Made by a program: the position numbers and the translations under genes. A model generated the notes under the pieces. It worked only from the letters and a program-made list of their open reading frames with translations. It was not told the DNA's origin and did not search any database. A stretch of 64,000 nucleotides of DNA. Origin: Cladocopium goreaui. Taxonomy: Eukaryota > Sar > Dinophyceae > Suessiales > Symbiodiniaceae. Of the stretch, positions 37,001 to 48,248 are shown piece after piece. The stretch's first letter is position 1, and each line of letters opens with the position of its first letter. Location: the NCBI GenBank assembly GCA_947184155.2, contig CAMXCT020006745.1, forward strand, positions 514,501 through 578,500, read 5' to 3'.

Positions 37001-40000
37001 CAGTTTTCATTTCCGGCATGTTCGTTGGCATCGGTGAATGCTATACAGCAGGGGTTGGGTATTCATGGTATTCCATCATCACATATCATCACCTTTCTTT
37101 GGTAACTCCTGGTATTCGGAGAGCTCGTTTGTTTAGTCCTATGGTTCTCATCGCAGCTGATCTCATTTCACCCCAGGAAAGATCTGGTTTGCGACATCTG
37201 TTCTTCCTGATCGAGGGGAACCAGAGCCAGGCCAGCAACTGCACGGTGTATGACACAGAGGAAGCCAAGAGTTTGGAGAGCGCCATCTATTGCAAGGAAG
37301 CTGGGTCGTGATTTCAACATTTCAACAGGTGTTTAAGTATGTTTACAGTAATTAAAAGATTATGACTGATTATGAAACTATTACATGATAGGGTCCTATA
37401 TTGATGTAATCAATGGTTCCAATGCGCCAGACTTGGGGGTTACAGTTGTAGTTGTAAGATATATTGTCCAGACAGACATACTCGAGCTTGTGCTCAATAG
37501 GCGCCTAGAGGAGCAAGACCTCTTTAAATTGATGATCATAGAATATCAGAACCATGATTTATCATGTCTTGCCCGTGACAGTTACAGTATTTGTTTTCTC
37601 TCAACAGAACATATCAAAAACAAGTTGAACCAAACTGTATGTGGGCTGCGTGACGACACGAGGAAGACATTGATGCATTCTGTGCGCAGCTGATTGTTGA
37701 TGGCTCCAAGGCGCGAGTTGTTGCCGGATGATTTGTATTTTTGTCCATTACAGCGCAGGTGATTTTAGATATGTCGCGTGTGGCTCAGAAGACATGAAAA
37801 GACATGGTTGGTATATAGATTCCGGTAGACATCGAATATCAGTCCAAAATTGTGGGTTTCCACTGGGTATCAGCTAATTCATATAACTCCTAGTAGCTCG
37901 ATAAAAGTGGCAGATCCCGAAGTTTGAGCATAGGATTTATCAGACAACGCACATTGGTTTTCCATATGCCTCCAGGTTGGTGTTTTGCAAACCAGAGATT
38001 CAGCTGGAACAATTCGCCTGTTGAAATCAATCTCCAACTGGCTCGCTTGGACGCTGGCCGTGTGCCATGGTGAGAACAGCCACTCTTCCGGGTGCGTCAT
38101 TGGAACATATTGGAACCTTATCGTGGGGAAACTGATCATTGACAGAAGTGTGGGAATCTTATCTTCCTACCACTCATCATTGTGGTTTCATGTCAGTTTC
38201 CGGGGCAATACACCAATATGAGGATGTAGAACACTGCTGGAACTGCAATCCAGGGGTTTTGTTAACTCCAAATAATATATTCAAAGAAGGACGAGCTATC
38301 ACGAGCAATATGGACAGGGATGTGCGCAGCGATGGGGCAAGGGGATGTTCTTCAAATGTCGGAGCTTCCCGGAATCCCGTGGGGCATCCCAAATCATGCC
38401 AAATTAGCGCAGTTTAGTGTTGAATATTGAAAGCTATGGCTTTGGAATCCCCCATTTATTATGTTAAGGAACCCGGATATGGATGGATATGGAACCTCCA
38501 AAATAGATTTGAAAGACCCGGTCTGTCCTTTCCGTGGTAGCTTTCATGCCTGTATCATGGGATACTTGATTACGATCACATTTTCTACGTAGCACTTTTA
38601 GCTAAGTCAGCTCCACCATGGGGAGATTCCCCTCAGTACTGTGATCGCTTCATTGCTCCAGGCATCCTGAGAATCGGTGTTCTGTGTTAACTGGCACCAC
38701 TCTGCATCAGTTTGAGATGGAGCTGCCTGATGGAATGTCCACGCAGGAGACCGTGAGAAGCTGCAGTCGATGGAAAAATCAGTCATTGGTTGCCCCAAAA
38801 TGATCCAAAAAGGATAGATGGATAGGTCTTATAACCAGGCTCAGACACTTGCATTGACCCATACCAAATTGGTGTATTGCTGTTTTTATCTTCTATTGTC
38901 TATGTGCTTGGCATGATGGACACGTTGAAGCAGCCCACATCTCTGGTCTCAATATGTCTCTATCCCACTTGAAGTTAGTGACTCCTCTTTTGGGGATCAA
39001 AGATTGAAAGGACGTGTCGAGGTTTAAAAAAAATCCTGTGCAGCATAGAATTTGCCAAACTCATGATCGACTCGAGGTGTAGCAATGAATGCTGAAAACT
39101 TGCAAAGCGGAATGCTTGGGACTGGTCACCGCATTATAAGATGGAGCTTTCCAATCCATGGGGGTACCTCCAAATTCTTTTATTGTGTCAAGACCATGAC
39201 TTAGATCTTGAAACCCATGGTGACCTGGGGATCCGCAGGACGCCTTGGGAGCCATGCCGGCGTCGAGAACTGCTCAGACGCTGTGGCATGGGGGCTGTGG
39301 TAGAGCTCAGACGGACGCATCGCCCCATTGCACGGTCACAACCCAACCTCTCATATAGAATTTGCTGTTCAGACCAAACCTAAATGGTTGAGGTCTATCC
39401 ACAGGAATTTTCACGCTGGTTACATCCTTGGAAAATCAGAGAAATTCAGAGAAATCAGTTTGCCAAGAGGAAAATTCCTTAGCTGAATCTCAAAAGCCTC
39501 CAGGGCTTCCGTCTATAGGAGCTGACGAGGGGGTACGTATAACATATCCTAAGTGGCCGCGCATGCAAAACATATGTAAAACTCATATGAAACATACACA
39601 TTTACGTTGGTGGAACGTATGTGATGCGTATGTGCAGCGCAAGTGAAAACATATGTGAGCCGTATGTAAAACATATGTGAAACATATGTGAAACATATGC
39701 GAAACACATGTGACACATTAACGTATTTTGGGAATGGATTGCGTTGTGTTTATGTTTTACTTCTGTATACGTTTGCGAATTTATGTGTTTTTTAATGTCG
39801 GAGGAAAAATAAGACCTTATTTTGTGCAAATCAAGCAAAATAAGGCCTTATTTTGGAACGTGCGTAAAGAAAACATAAACAGAAACATAAACAAAACGCA
39901 AACGATAACGCAAACACGTTTTGTATCATTTTGTAACGTTTGTGTTTGTACATGTGTATGGTTTATGTTTTATTTATGTCGGGAGAAAAATAAGACCTTA

Positions 40001-40321
40001 TGTTGGGCAAAGAAGACCTTATTTTATCCCTCACGTAAAAGAAACGCAAACAGAAACATAAAGAAAACAGCTAGTAGCCGCAATTTCTGGATATGTCGGG
40101 GATATGCGTTTTGTTTTCGTATTTGAAGCCGTAGAAATGTATGCGGGCTGCGCAGGCCAGTCCAAGTTTGCTGACCGCCAACCAACTAACCAACGGTACC
40201 CAGGATGGAGGTCAGTCGCCGCCTCTTTCATCGCCTTCACCAACCTGCGGATACCTCGACGCTGACCTGGTGCACTAATGAGTTGCCGGATCTCTGCGGA
40301 GACTTGATGGTTGAAGATTGA
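28027..40321 (+). CDS. MUS81: MUS81-type crossover-junction endonuclease, about 17 exons
   Basis: MUS81 pairs with EME1/Mms4 and cuts branched recombination intermediates in the nucleus. Proposed exons: 28027-28089, 28478-28578, 29330-29475 (or to 29426), 30445-30575, 31169-31282, 32161-32306, 32695-32871, 33231-33295, 34184-34305, 36206-36308, 37177-37296, 37663-37710, 37976-38069, 38318-~38379, 38711-38746, 39239-~39280 and 40204-40321 (TGA). The early exons give FMWRKAHEASL, like the N-terminal helix-hairpin-helix region. Next come GGGYAILMALH, SELIHDAQPYCDV and NGWTSIRSLL with FHLTPEGQRF (winged helix). The ERCC4 nuclease follows: VVLLVDER|ERLRN, LKLGDFAW, then LLLERKRIEDL. GD and ERKx3D, the catalytic signature, are intact. 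Downstream are SGLRHLFFLIEG and LQTRDSAGTIRLLK; the terminal exon has SRRLFHRLHQ. Most phases match; junctions at 29475, 30575, 34305 and after 38379 are uncertain. The Gly-rich exon 32695-32871 is an unusual linker. Start ATG is the best guess. Confidence 0.88.
29178..29286. mobile_element. Family A element
   Basis: Ends CCATCTGGTTACTTAAC and GTCATAACCAGAGGGT; lies in the MUS81-type gene just upstream of the exon at 29330. Confidence 0.65.
29690..29880. mobile_element. Family F-like long element with a TA microsatellite
   Basis: Reads TTTGTGATAGCGAAGTTGATT on the left and CACCAACAAACATAACTTGA on the right, with GGGGTAGATATATCGAAC between and a TATATA tract interrupting the middle. In an intron of the MUS81-type gene. 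Confidence 0.5.
30165..30379. mobile_element. Nested elements: Family A inside a Family F-like element
   Basis: A complete Family A copy (30209-30319) interrupts a longer element whose halves read CCCCCTAGATAGCTAAGTTGG on the left and AATAAACCAACTTG with GGACGCCGCATTGTAG on the right. The halves match other Family F-like copies at 17.9 and 23.9 kb. The order shows that the Family A copy inserted later. Confidence 0.65.
30836..30939. mobile_element. Family A element
   Basis: Ends TACCCTCTGGTAAACTAAC and TTAAATTACCAGAGGGTA, in an intron of the MUS81-type gene. Confidence 0.8.
31027..31092. repeat. GAC/GAT trinucleotide array
   Basis: GACGATGACGACGACG-type triplets in an intron of the MUS81-type gene, 77 nt before the exon at 31169. 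Confidence 0.8.
33688..33726. repeat. GTGAATTATG array
   Basis: Three to four 10-bp copies. The same unit recurs at 34343-34387, on the other side of the exon at 34184. Confidence 0.8.
33914..34028. mobile_element. Family B element
   Basis: Ends AAGTTGGTGGTTTC and AACCACCAAGCAG, interior CTTCCCATTGACGAACTCC. In the MUS81-type intron before the exon at 34184. Confidence 0.7.
34343..34387. repeat. GTGAATTATG array, second site
   Basis: Again three to four copies, 40 nt after the end of the exon 34184-34305. Confidence 0.8.
35985..36064. repeat. Interstitial telomere-like CCCTAAA words
   Basis: TAGGGTTTGAG is followed by AAACCCTAAAATACCCTAAA and TTAAACCCTAAAT. These are degenerate copies of the TTTAGGG repeat used at plant and dinoflagellate telomeres, here in a MUS81-type intron. 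Confidence 0.6.
39735..40075. repeat. Duplicated ~200-bp unit with AAATAAGACCTTATTT hairpins
   Basis: Two direct copies each contain GTTTATGTTTTA, then GTCGG(A/G)AGAAAAATAAGACC, a near-palindromic core (39804-39855 and 39984-40027), then AAAACATAAACAGAAACATAA. The preceding 39560-39720 is rich in AACATATGTGAAACATATG words. All in the last intron of the MUS81-type gene. Confidence 0.7.
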
Positions 40322-40537
40322 AACCCCCAAGGATCCCCAAGTTATGTCAGTTTAGTGAAGTTTAGTGAGAAAATCGATTGTGGGAAATACATATCGGAGT
40401 TTGATTTGGTAATGGCTGGGACAATTTTGATGAGCCCTTGTTTATATAAAATGATGTGCCGATGTGCTGAATATCATGGGGAACATGGCAACGTAATGTT
40501 TAGCCAGTGAATGTGGAGGTATACCAGCTAATACCCC

Positions 40538-40651
40538 ATTTGGTTGGTGGTTTGGAGCATTTTATTTTTCCATATATTGGGAATTTCATCATCCCAACTG
40601 ACGAAGTCATATTTTTCAGAGGGGTAGGTCAACTAGGTCAACCACCAACCA
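40538..40651. mobile_element. Family B element
   Basis: Ends TTGGTTGGTGGTTTGG and AACCACCAACCA, interior CATCCCAACTGACGAAGTCA as at 3667. Confidence 0.75.
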
Positions 40652-40774
40652 TCACTATAACACATTATAACAGAAAACATTTATCCAGGCTTGGCCTAAA
40701 GGTTACTTCCCTATCCCCAGATGAATGTTTTGATACTTTTCAATACTTTTCATCCATCTTGGTATATCCCAGGT

Positions 40775-40890
40775 TACCCTCTGGTAAACGTTTACATAAC
40801 TATGGAAAGATCCACCATGCTATCAATGGGTAAATCCACTATAAATCACCATGCTATCAATAGCCAACTGTTAGTCATTACCAGAGGGTA
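40775..40890. mobile_element. Family A element
   Basis: Ends TACCCTCTGGTAAACG and GTCATTACCAGAGGGTA, with an internal duplication of CCACCATGCTATCAATGG-like words. It follows a Family B copy by about 120 nt. Confidence 0.75.
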
Positions 40891-40946
40891 CCAAACAATC
40901 ACTGTTTTTTCTGGGGATGAACCCATGATTTGTTACTTCCCCCCAG

Positions 40947-43900
40947 AGACTGTCGAGTTCACTGGAGGAGAGCTGGTGATTTGCGACGGCCATGTGGATC
41001 CGATGTCCTTCGTCATCGTAGATGGAGGCTGCTCAAAAAAATGAGGAAGATGAGGAGATCCTGAAAATTGATTCCTGGTTATATTATAGTTTATGATCAT
41101 CATGCAGTACCATTGGTACTATATTATAGTTATATAACTATAGTTCTATTATCTGGCTGGTGGTTTGACACATGTTTCATTTTCCATTTCATATATGGGA
41201 TCATCCTTCCCATTGACGAACTCCATCATTTTTCAGGGGGGTAGGTCAACGTAACCAACCAGATTCGTTCATCCATTTCCTGCCACCTGCAAGGGATTCA
41301 GTGGGTCTGGCGAGGTGACTCTGTGCAAGGCTTGTCCTAGCCTCTGGTAATGACTAACATATATAGCTATTGAAAATGACCATAGACATAGTGGATTTAC
41401 CCATTGATAGCATGGTGGATCTTTCCATAGTTATGTAAACGTTTACCAGAGGGTCTGTCGCTTGTGTTTGTGACATTTTTCGAGGGGATACATCCAGCTA
41501 TTCCATACGGTAGATTCATCGCAGAACAACATGGTGAAACCAGATATATTCCAGAATTTCGATGCATGGAAAATTCATTGAACCCATCTTAATTATTCTT
41601 ATTTAACGGTAGAAGACCATGATTTCCTGGACTCTCAGCGATCAATTCCCATGACTTTCTGCTTGGTTAAATGATCATCCTCGTTCCCCGGGCCCCATCA
41701 TCGAAGTTGAACAACCACTCAAAACATCGTTTGAGCTGTGTTCAAAACCACTGTTGGTTGATGAATAGATAGGATTTATTATATGTTATTATGTGATATT
41801 ATATGTTATTATATGTTATGATATGTTATTATTTGTTATTGTTTATTATATGTTATTATGTGTTATTATATGATATTATATGTTATTATAGTTTATTATA
41901 TGTTATTATATTTCATTATATGTTTTTTTTGTGTTATTGTGTGTTATTATATCTTATTATATATATGTTATTATATGTTATTATCATTATTACAATGTTT
42001 TATTTATTTATTTATTTATTATCCAATGTGTATATATATATATTGGGGATTGGTATAGGAACTGGGAATCCCGTTCTTTTTGACGACCAGTGTTTCATGG
42101 GACAGTAAACGGGTAAACCCATGGATGTCACCAAAACATATCGCCATGTTCCCATTGAAAATGGCCATAGAAATAGTGAGTTTTCCCATGAAAAATGGTG
42201 GATCTTTCCATAGTTATGTAAACGTTTACCAGAGGGTATACAATGCATTATTCCTGGATGATATAGCCATCATATTTTGTGAGATTGTCATACCAGTATT
42301 AAAGACAGGAATTATCATGACCGATGAGGATTCCCAATTTAAGGCGGAATGACCGTAGCATCTGTTAACATCCAACATAGTCATGGGAAAAGGCTTTGTT
42401 TTTCCGGTAAAATCGCCTATGCAAAATGATAGTTTTTCATAGCAAACTCTTTTGATATCAGATGACCATGGCACATCTGTTACTTGGAGAATAATCCCAC
42501 TTCTATATCCGGTGAATAAGCCTGGTTAGTAAGTCCCCTTATCATCGGTTATCCCATGGTAATTTCATAATGATTAATATAATTATATATATACAAATAT
42601 ATTACAGCATATTCCTATAAGCTTGAAACCCTGGTCATTCCCATATGAATATATTCCTACATTCCCATATACAATATATATCCCATATATCTCCTTACAA
42701 TTCCCTATATATATATGTATATATAATTATGTAATTATATATGTTACTATATATATATATATATTAGATTATTAGATTATTAGATTATAATATATATATA
42801 TATTAATATATATATATGATTATAATATATATATGATTATAATATATATATATATATATATGATTATAATATATATATATATACGATCATAATGTATATA
42901 TATATATGATTATAATATATATATATATATCCCTTACATTTCCCATAGATTCATGTATTCATCATGTCCATGGTTCACCAGATCCTTGGTGCAGGTTTGC
43001 TGCTCCACGAGATCCTCGCCGCCGCGACGCCGCGGCGTTGCGCCGCGGCGGTGGCCGACGCGGCGGCGCGGGCGGTGGCGGCGCAGCTGCCGTCAACAAG
43101 GGCAAGGCCGGGAGGGTGTCGAAAGATAAGGCGAAAACCATAGGAAAACCATAGGAAAATGGTGGTTTAATGGAATTTAATGGGATTTAATAAGGCGATG
43201 TAATATCTACGGATGGTGATTTTCCATAATTTAAATGGGTGATTTACCGTAGTTTTTCCATTAAAAATGGTGATACCCTCTGGTAATGACTAACAGTTTG
43301 CTATTGAAAATCGCCATAGAAATAGTGGATTTTCCCATTAAAAATGGTGGATCTTTCCATAGTTATGTAAACGTTTACCAGAGGGTAATATCTATGGACA
43401 TCAAAACTGGTTGGTGGTTTCAATTTCTCTGAAAAATATGAAAGTCACTTGGGATGATTATTTGATTATTCCCAATAGATGGAAAAAAATGTTCCAAACC
43501 ACCAATATAGACATGATTGGAATGTGTTTTAAAATAGCATAAATTGGAATATATATATATATATATATAAGTTTTGAAATATGGATGTGTTTTAAAATAA
43601 GATGATTGGAATAATGGTATGGTTTGATCATCTAATCATATATAATCATATTATTAATGATCTATCACATTAGGGAAACCATTTTTGGGGAAACCACATT
43701 AGGGAAACCATGGTTCATCATGGCCAGGCGATGATTAGGGTTTGCCCATATGATTCGACTTGAGGTAGATGGTTACCCTCTGGGAATGACTCACAGTTTG
43801 TGATTGAACATGGCCCATAGAAATAGTTGATTTACCTACGAACAGTGGTGATTTTCCATGTTAGTTTATCAGAGGGTAAGGCGATGATTGGGCGAATGTT

Positions 43901-44669
43901 GGTGAGTGGATGGTTGCGAAATCCAAATCACCAGTTGAAAACGGTGGCAAACATCTCAATATTCATAGGGTGGAAAATCCATCTTTTGGTGGTGCAGGAT
44001 TTAGCAACCATCCACAGTATGTTTGGTTGGCGATAAGTTATATGGTTGTTATATATGGTGGTTGTTAAATACTGAATGTTTCTGATCTGTTGATGTTCAA
44101 AGCTATCTCGAAATCCACCTGATGTGATGGGATATATTTCCATATTATATATATCTATCTATATATATATATATATATTGTCATATATGTGTAATATTGT
44201 ATAATTATATATATATATATACACATGTTGTTCACCTGGAAAAATGAGGGGCTGGATCAACACATATACCATATCCAGACGAACCAGTTTCTTCGACGCA
44301 CACACACACACACATACACAAAAGTATTATATAACCAGTATTAACCTTTTGATCCAGAGCATTCCATAGCCATCTTTGGAGTATGTTGAATATGATTTCG
44401 GACAACTGAAAAGGGACAAATCATCTAGCCTCTAGTAAACTAACATAGGGAAAATCCGTCGTATGTGGATAATTTTCCAGGGGAAAATGTGTATGATCAA
44501 TCATTTTTATAGATGTTCGATGTCTATCTTAGTTTACATCAATGTATCAACTGGCATCGTCTTGACGTTCGAAAGCTGCACCAGGCGTCGCCTATTGATT
44601 GTGGAGGGCCTTTGCAAAGCAGTGCAGGCTGGATCTGTTGGGCGGGAGTGGGATGAGGGCGCGACCTAA
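40947..44669 (+). CDS. Cyclic-nucleotide-binding-domain protein, exons 40.9-44.7 kb
   Basis: Exons are 40947-41027, 41294-41329, 42995-43106 (or to 43100) and 44585-44669. Read in phase they give TVEFTGGELVICDGHVDPMS then FVIVDGG, next IQWVWRGDSVQ, next LLLHEILAAATPRRCAAAVA then DAAARAVAAQLPS, and last RRLLIVEGLCKAVQAGSVGR then EWDEGAT and TAA. The pattern of a strand, Gly-Glu, a turn with Gly, then FVI.GG and a later LLHE..AATPRR..AVADA matches a cNMP-binding beta-roll (the GE.I..G...M.FI..G motif and the region before the phosphate-binding cassette). The PBC itself (GE..L...R.A) is only loosely kept, so ligand binding is uncertain. Donors are GC after AG in introns 1 and 2. A Family A element begins 8 nt after the second donor. 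Upstream exons were not found, so the 5' end is open; whether it is a kinase regulator or channel is unknown. Confidence 0.6.
41153..41264. mobile_element. Family B element
   Basis: Ends TCTGGCTGGTGGTTTG and AACCAACCAGA, interior CTTCCCATTGACGAACTCC. It ends 29 nt before the exon at 41294, forming the 3' end of that intron. Confidence 0.7.
41338..41454. mobile_element. Family A element 8 nt from a splice donor
   Basis: Ends TAGCCTCTGGTAATGAC and CGTTTACCAGAGGGT. The inferred donor of the cyclic-nucleotide-binding gene is at 41330, so the element starts almost at the intron edge. Confidence 0.7.
41770..42005. repeat. ATGTTATTAT-rich array
   Basis: A long run of TTATTATATGTTATTATGTG-type words, then TTTATTTATTTA; purely low complexity. 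Confidence 0.85.
42152..42239. mobile_element. Family A element, left end missing
   Basis: The interior and right end (CGTTTACCAGAGGGTA) are present, but the left terminal repeat is not, so this copy is truncated. Confidence 0.55.
42680..42935. repeat. TA microsatellite with ATTATAATATATATATG blocks
   Basis: TATATA runs interrupted regularly by GATTATAAT. It ends 60 nt before the exon at 42995. Confidence 0.85.
43274..43386. mobile_element. Family A element
   Basis: Ends TACCCTCTGGTAATGAC and CGTTTACCAGAGGGTA. A reversed Family B element follows 20 nt later. Confidence 0.8.
43406..43505. mobile_element. Family B element in reverse orientation
   Basis: It reads ACTGGTTGGTGGTTTC, then CTGAAAAATATGAAAGTCA, the complement of the usual right half. 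This shows insertion in either orientation. Confidence 0.65.
43774..43879. mobile_element. Family A element
   Basis: Ends TACCCTCTGGGAATGAC and TAGTTTATCAGAGGGTA. Confidence 0.7.
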
Positions 44670-45325
44670 TAGCCCAATGAATGATCAGCAGCCAGGGTTC
44701 GAAACGTCTGTGGAGTTGGAATGAAACATAGGGAGCTGCTACCATGGGACCATGGCACAAGAATGAGGTACCAAATTTATGACCTCGAGTCATTTGGTCA
44801 TATGTCGAAACCTCTGAATTCCAAGGATAAATCAAAGACACAGACCCACTGGTAGTCCGTTGCTAAAGGGTACCTAAAATTTACCCTCGTTAGGAGGTCG
44901 GTTAAAATCCAGAACCTCCTGTAGCAACCCCAGACTTACCTGGTTGAATCCAAGGAAAAGATATGTGAGAAAATTACAGGAATCCCAAACCGGTTTGGGA
45001 TTAAACACCCGGGTTTCTTGTTTAACTTCCACATACAGATGATTAAACACACTGAGTTTGGGATCATGTTCTTCTGGGATTTATGATTTATACAGATACA
45101 GTAGATGCAGAGATCGCTGGTGTCTTATGTGGTCTCTTGCCCTAGGCCTTTGGTCTCTTGCCCTAGGCCTTTGCGCGGGGCACCTGTCCTTCTCCACTCC
45201 CGCGTGAAGAGAAGCTGGGATTGATTTGAGCCATTAACAATAAGGGTTTAGACTCACGGTTTCCGATGTTTTTGAACTCCCAAAATTGGACTTGGACATG
45301 TTCCTTTCTTGCTTTCTCCAAACAG

Positions 45326-45729
45326 CTGTGGACCATGGAAATTGTGCTGACTTGGACCACCACCCCATGGAGTGGAGATTCTAAGCTGCTTGCTGTTTTG
45401 TTTCCAGAGCTGTTTGAAGATTGTTTTTTTCAATATCAAACTCACCATCTGGATTCATAATCATAGGTTTTCATAGGTTTTCTAGATGAGTGACCCAACC
45501 AACCAACTTGTCATTGGATTGGTTTTGTTGGGAAAATATTAACCGGAAACCATGGGCTTTTACCATGTTTTTTTGGGGGGTTCCTGTATTTTTTCCCTTA
45601 AAGCAATCCATTGAAAAATGGTCATGTTTTAGGATCCTTCCCTGTGCTGAACTTGTGATTCTGCTGCTGGATTTGACCTGCTCCTGGCGTACCTTGGCGG
45701 CCTTGGCGGCCTTGGCGTCGGGAAGCTGA
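45326..45729 (+). CDS. Two exons of an unidentified gene
   Basis: After CCAAACAG the frame reads LWTMEIVLTWTTTPWSGDSK then LLAVLFPELFED. A second patch, 45633-45729, follows TTTTAG|G in phase 2 and reads ILPCAELVILLLDLTCSWRT then LAALAALASGS to TGA. The second piece is hydrophobic and could be a C-terminal membrane segment. A Family H palindrome (about 45508-45618) lies between them, so the intron is largely that element. No family recognised. Confidence 0.35.
45508..45618. mobile_element. Family H element
   Basis: Ends TTGTCATTGGATTGG and CTTAAAGCAATCCATTGAAA, with TTAACCGGAAACCATGGGC inside. Confidence 0.6.
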
Positions 45730-46303
45730 CGAAATCTGACGAATGGCCGGTGAGCAGATGAAAGGATGAATGAGAATGGGTTAACCTCCGGAATCAATGG
45801 AGAAATAGATGTTAATGACATACATATAATATATTAATATGCGATAGTATACGTACATATATCATATATATATATATATACGTATTAAAATATGTATAAA
45901 TCACATCCCGATGAACATGCTTTTTCCCAGAGGATCAGGTCAGCCAAAACAGTTCATGCTGGTTCTGGTGTCACCCCCTATTTGATCCAAGGCTCGACTT
46001 GTTTTTTCAGCAGATCACAAATGGATCATTCAATCATACATAACATTGCAAGATCATGAAGTGTGTTTTTTGATGTTTTAATCCTAGATGGGTATGGATC
46101 AATACCTATTAATTAATACCATTTTTGATGGGATGAACATCCATTTACCAGCTATTTTGATGTGAACTACAGGGGTACAAGGTTTTGACACACTGCCAGA
46201 TGTTCGGCTTCATTTCCGGCTTAATGTTTTGTTAATAAATATATCAATTTTTATACATTGACTTTGAGTTCTCCATGGCATGCTGCAGCATGCCACCTCT
46301 AAG

Positions 46304-46377
46304 GTTGCCGTGTGCATAACAGCGAAGCCGTAGAGACAACGAAGAGCTTTCTGCAGGCCGTGGGAGGGGTACTGTAA
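46304..46377 (+). CDS. Candidate terminal exon
   Basis: After CTCTAAG|GT the frame reads CRVHNSEAVETTKSFLQAVG then GVL and stops at TAA. The AG|G border and the amphipathic composition support it, but no family is recognised and its upstream partner is unknown. An opposite-strand frame covers the same bases and looks less protein-like. Confidence 0.35.
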
Positions 46378-46453
46378 CCGCAGCCAGCTGACATTGGATT
46401 GAAATTTCAACGAAAAATGATTTCATCAATAATCACAATTAATCGTAATAGTT

Positions 46454-46548
46454 ACCCATATGCTCCATGTATGGTATATTTACCTACATTTGGTTGATTT
46501 TTAGGGCAAATGTTGGTAAATATTCCATACATGGAGCATATGGGTTAT
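46454..46548. mobile_element. Family E hairpin element, best copy
   Basis: Ends CCCATATGCTCCATGTATGG and CCATACATGGAGCATATGGG, with the interior TTTACCTACATTTGGTTGA. Confidence 0.8.
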
Positions 46549-47427
46549 AGTATTAATAATATGACTGTAGATATCGAGTTAAACCATCAAAAAACAATAT
46601 TTTGCCAATGAGTAATGGATCTCATGGAGGCTTTGCAGAGTTCATTTGTCATGATTTACCAATAAGAGGGCAGTTATATCATCTAATCATAGGGATATGG
46701 ATCTGAAAACGGAGTTCTTCGCCCACGATGGCTGTTGTAGGGGAACATAGGGGAACCATGCGATGGGACGAGGTTCCAAATTCTGGAGAAGCCCCATGTT
46801 TTGTCTTCCATTTTGATTCAGAAATTCAGGTAATTGTTCAATTGGACCTTTTATTCTAGCATCATGTTTGACCCACAGATATCCAAGGAGTGGGGTTGGG
46901 TCCATTGGTAACATATTCTTGAACCATAGCCATGTGTACAAACCCGAAATATAGCGCAGGAAAAGGCTGTGCTTTTGACCCTATAAAGTCTAGGTTCGCA
47001 ACTTTTTCTGGTTTGTTTTTTTTTAGTCCTGGTGCTGGGTAAATCTTTCTGAAAGGGCACCAGAATTGGGCACTCATCTCACCCAAATGAGATTCTGCAA
47101 GCCACAATGGGAAAACTTCGTATGACGTGGTGCTTTGTGGATTAGTGAGTTTGATTCCTAAACAGAGACTAAATTGAGACATATTGTTGTCTAGAACCGC
47201 ATGCTTTTCCGTTGAGCCACGAAAAATTAGGGGTTATGTAGTTTTATAACCATAGATAGCCAACAAGGCATCGATTTAGCAAAAATTTCGATGTGTCACC
47301 AACCAAAAAAAGGGGTGGCCAAACCTGCAGGCCGATTTGGAGTCATGAAGCCTCTCAATGTTTTCAAATGGGTTGAAACCACTAACCAGAGAGATATAGA
47401 CAGATATAGACAGATACTTGCTGTATA

Positions 47428-47528
47428 CCCAGATGCTCCATGTATGGTATATTAGTATATTTACCTACATTTGGGTGATTTTCGGGGCAAATGTTGATAC
47501 ATATATCCGATATATCCAGCACCATGGA
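47428..47528. mobile_element. Family E hairpin element
   Basis: Ends CCCAGATGCTCCATG and CATGGAGCATATGAG, with the interior TTTACCTACATTTGGGTGA. Confidence 0.7.
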
Positions 47529-48108
47529 GCATATGAGATATGTTGGATGTGTTGTGTTTCTAATTTCCCATGAATGTTCGATGAATCCAGCAGACTGTTG
47601 GTGTGTAAATCCTCTTCGCCAGTTTGATACAGTAAGATGCTATGAACTTTCAAACCCAACAGCTAACCCCGTATAAACTAACATTAGCTATCAACAATCA
47701 TCTGACAATTCCCAGTGTTGTTGATTCATTCCCTATGTTTGATGGATAAAACCGATCAAAAACCAGGAATCTCCTCTAAATCGTGTCACCGCGTCGTTGA
47801 AACCGCCAGGTCTTGGTTCAAGTCGCCTTGGGCACCAGACAGATCTGATGGTGCGCCAGATTTATGGTTGTCCATGGGGGCAAAACATCTAACCAGTCAG
47901 AAGTCACGGTTTTGTAACATGATCTTAGGTGATCTATGCTTGTGATACATGTGATACATGTGCAGCAGGTCGTTCTTAACATGCTGACAGTCCTAGGGTC
48001 CAGTAACAGGCCGGTCATTTGCAAACAGCGACAATGGTCATGGTCTTTATTTCAGCCAAAGAGCCTAGAAATATAGGGACCTCATAGACACCATTTCTTA
48101 GATATTTA

Positions 48109-48221
48109 TCTGGGTAAATTATAACGACCTCACTGCGACCTCACTGGAATCATGGTTAATAAGGAAAATCATCCCCAAATGGGCCTTATTTCAGGTTAGT
48201 GAAATATTATAATTTACCCAG
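48109..48221. mobile_element. Family C element
   Basis: Left end TCTGGGTAAATTATAACG, right end ATAATTTACCCAGA: the most complete terminal repeats of the family. Confidence 0.75.
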
Positions 48222-48248
48222 ATTTATGGAATCAATTTCATTTGCCCA

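Larger units (their letters stand above)
40322..40946. other. Intergenic or 5' region of the next gene
   Basis: It holds a Family B element (40538-40651) and a Family A element (40775-40890) back to back, and ends 56 nt before the first recognised exon of the cyclic-nucleotide-binding gene. A short frame near 40451 (MMCRCAEYHGEHGN, ending at a GT) might be a first exon, but is weak. Confidence 0.4.

Noticed and set aside
40031..40330. 100-codon minus-strand open frame
   Set aside because: The same bases hold the + strand terminal exon of the MUS81-type gene (SRRLFHRLHQ), in phase and with an AG|G border; the minus frame is its shadow.
42906..43154. Arg/Gly-rich (RGG-like) frame over the GC-rich exon
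   Set aside because: Phase from the two preceding exons selects another frame, which continues the cyclic-nucleotide-binding fold. Kept as an alternative only.
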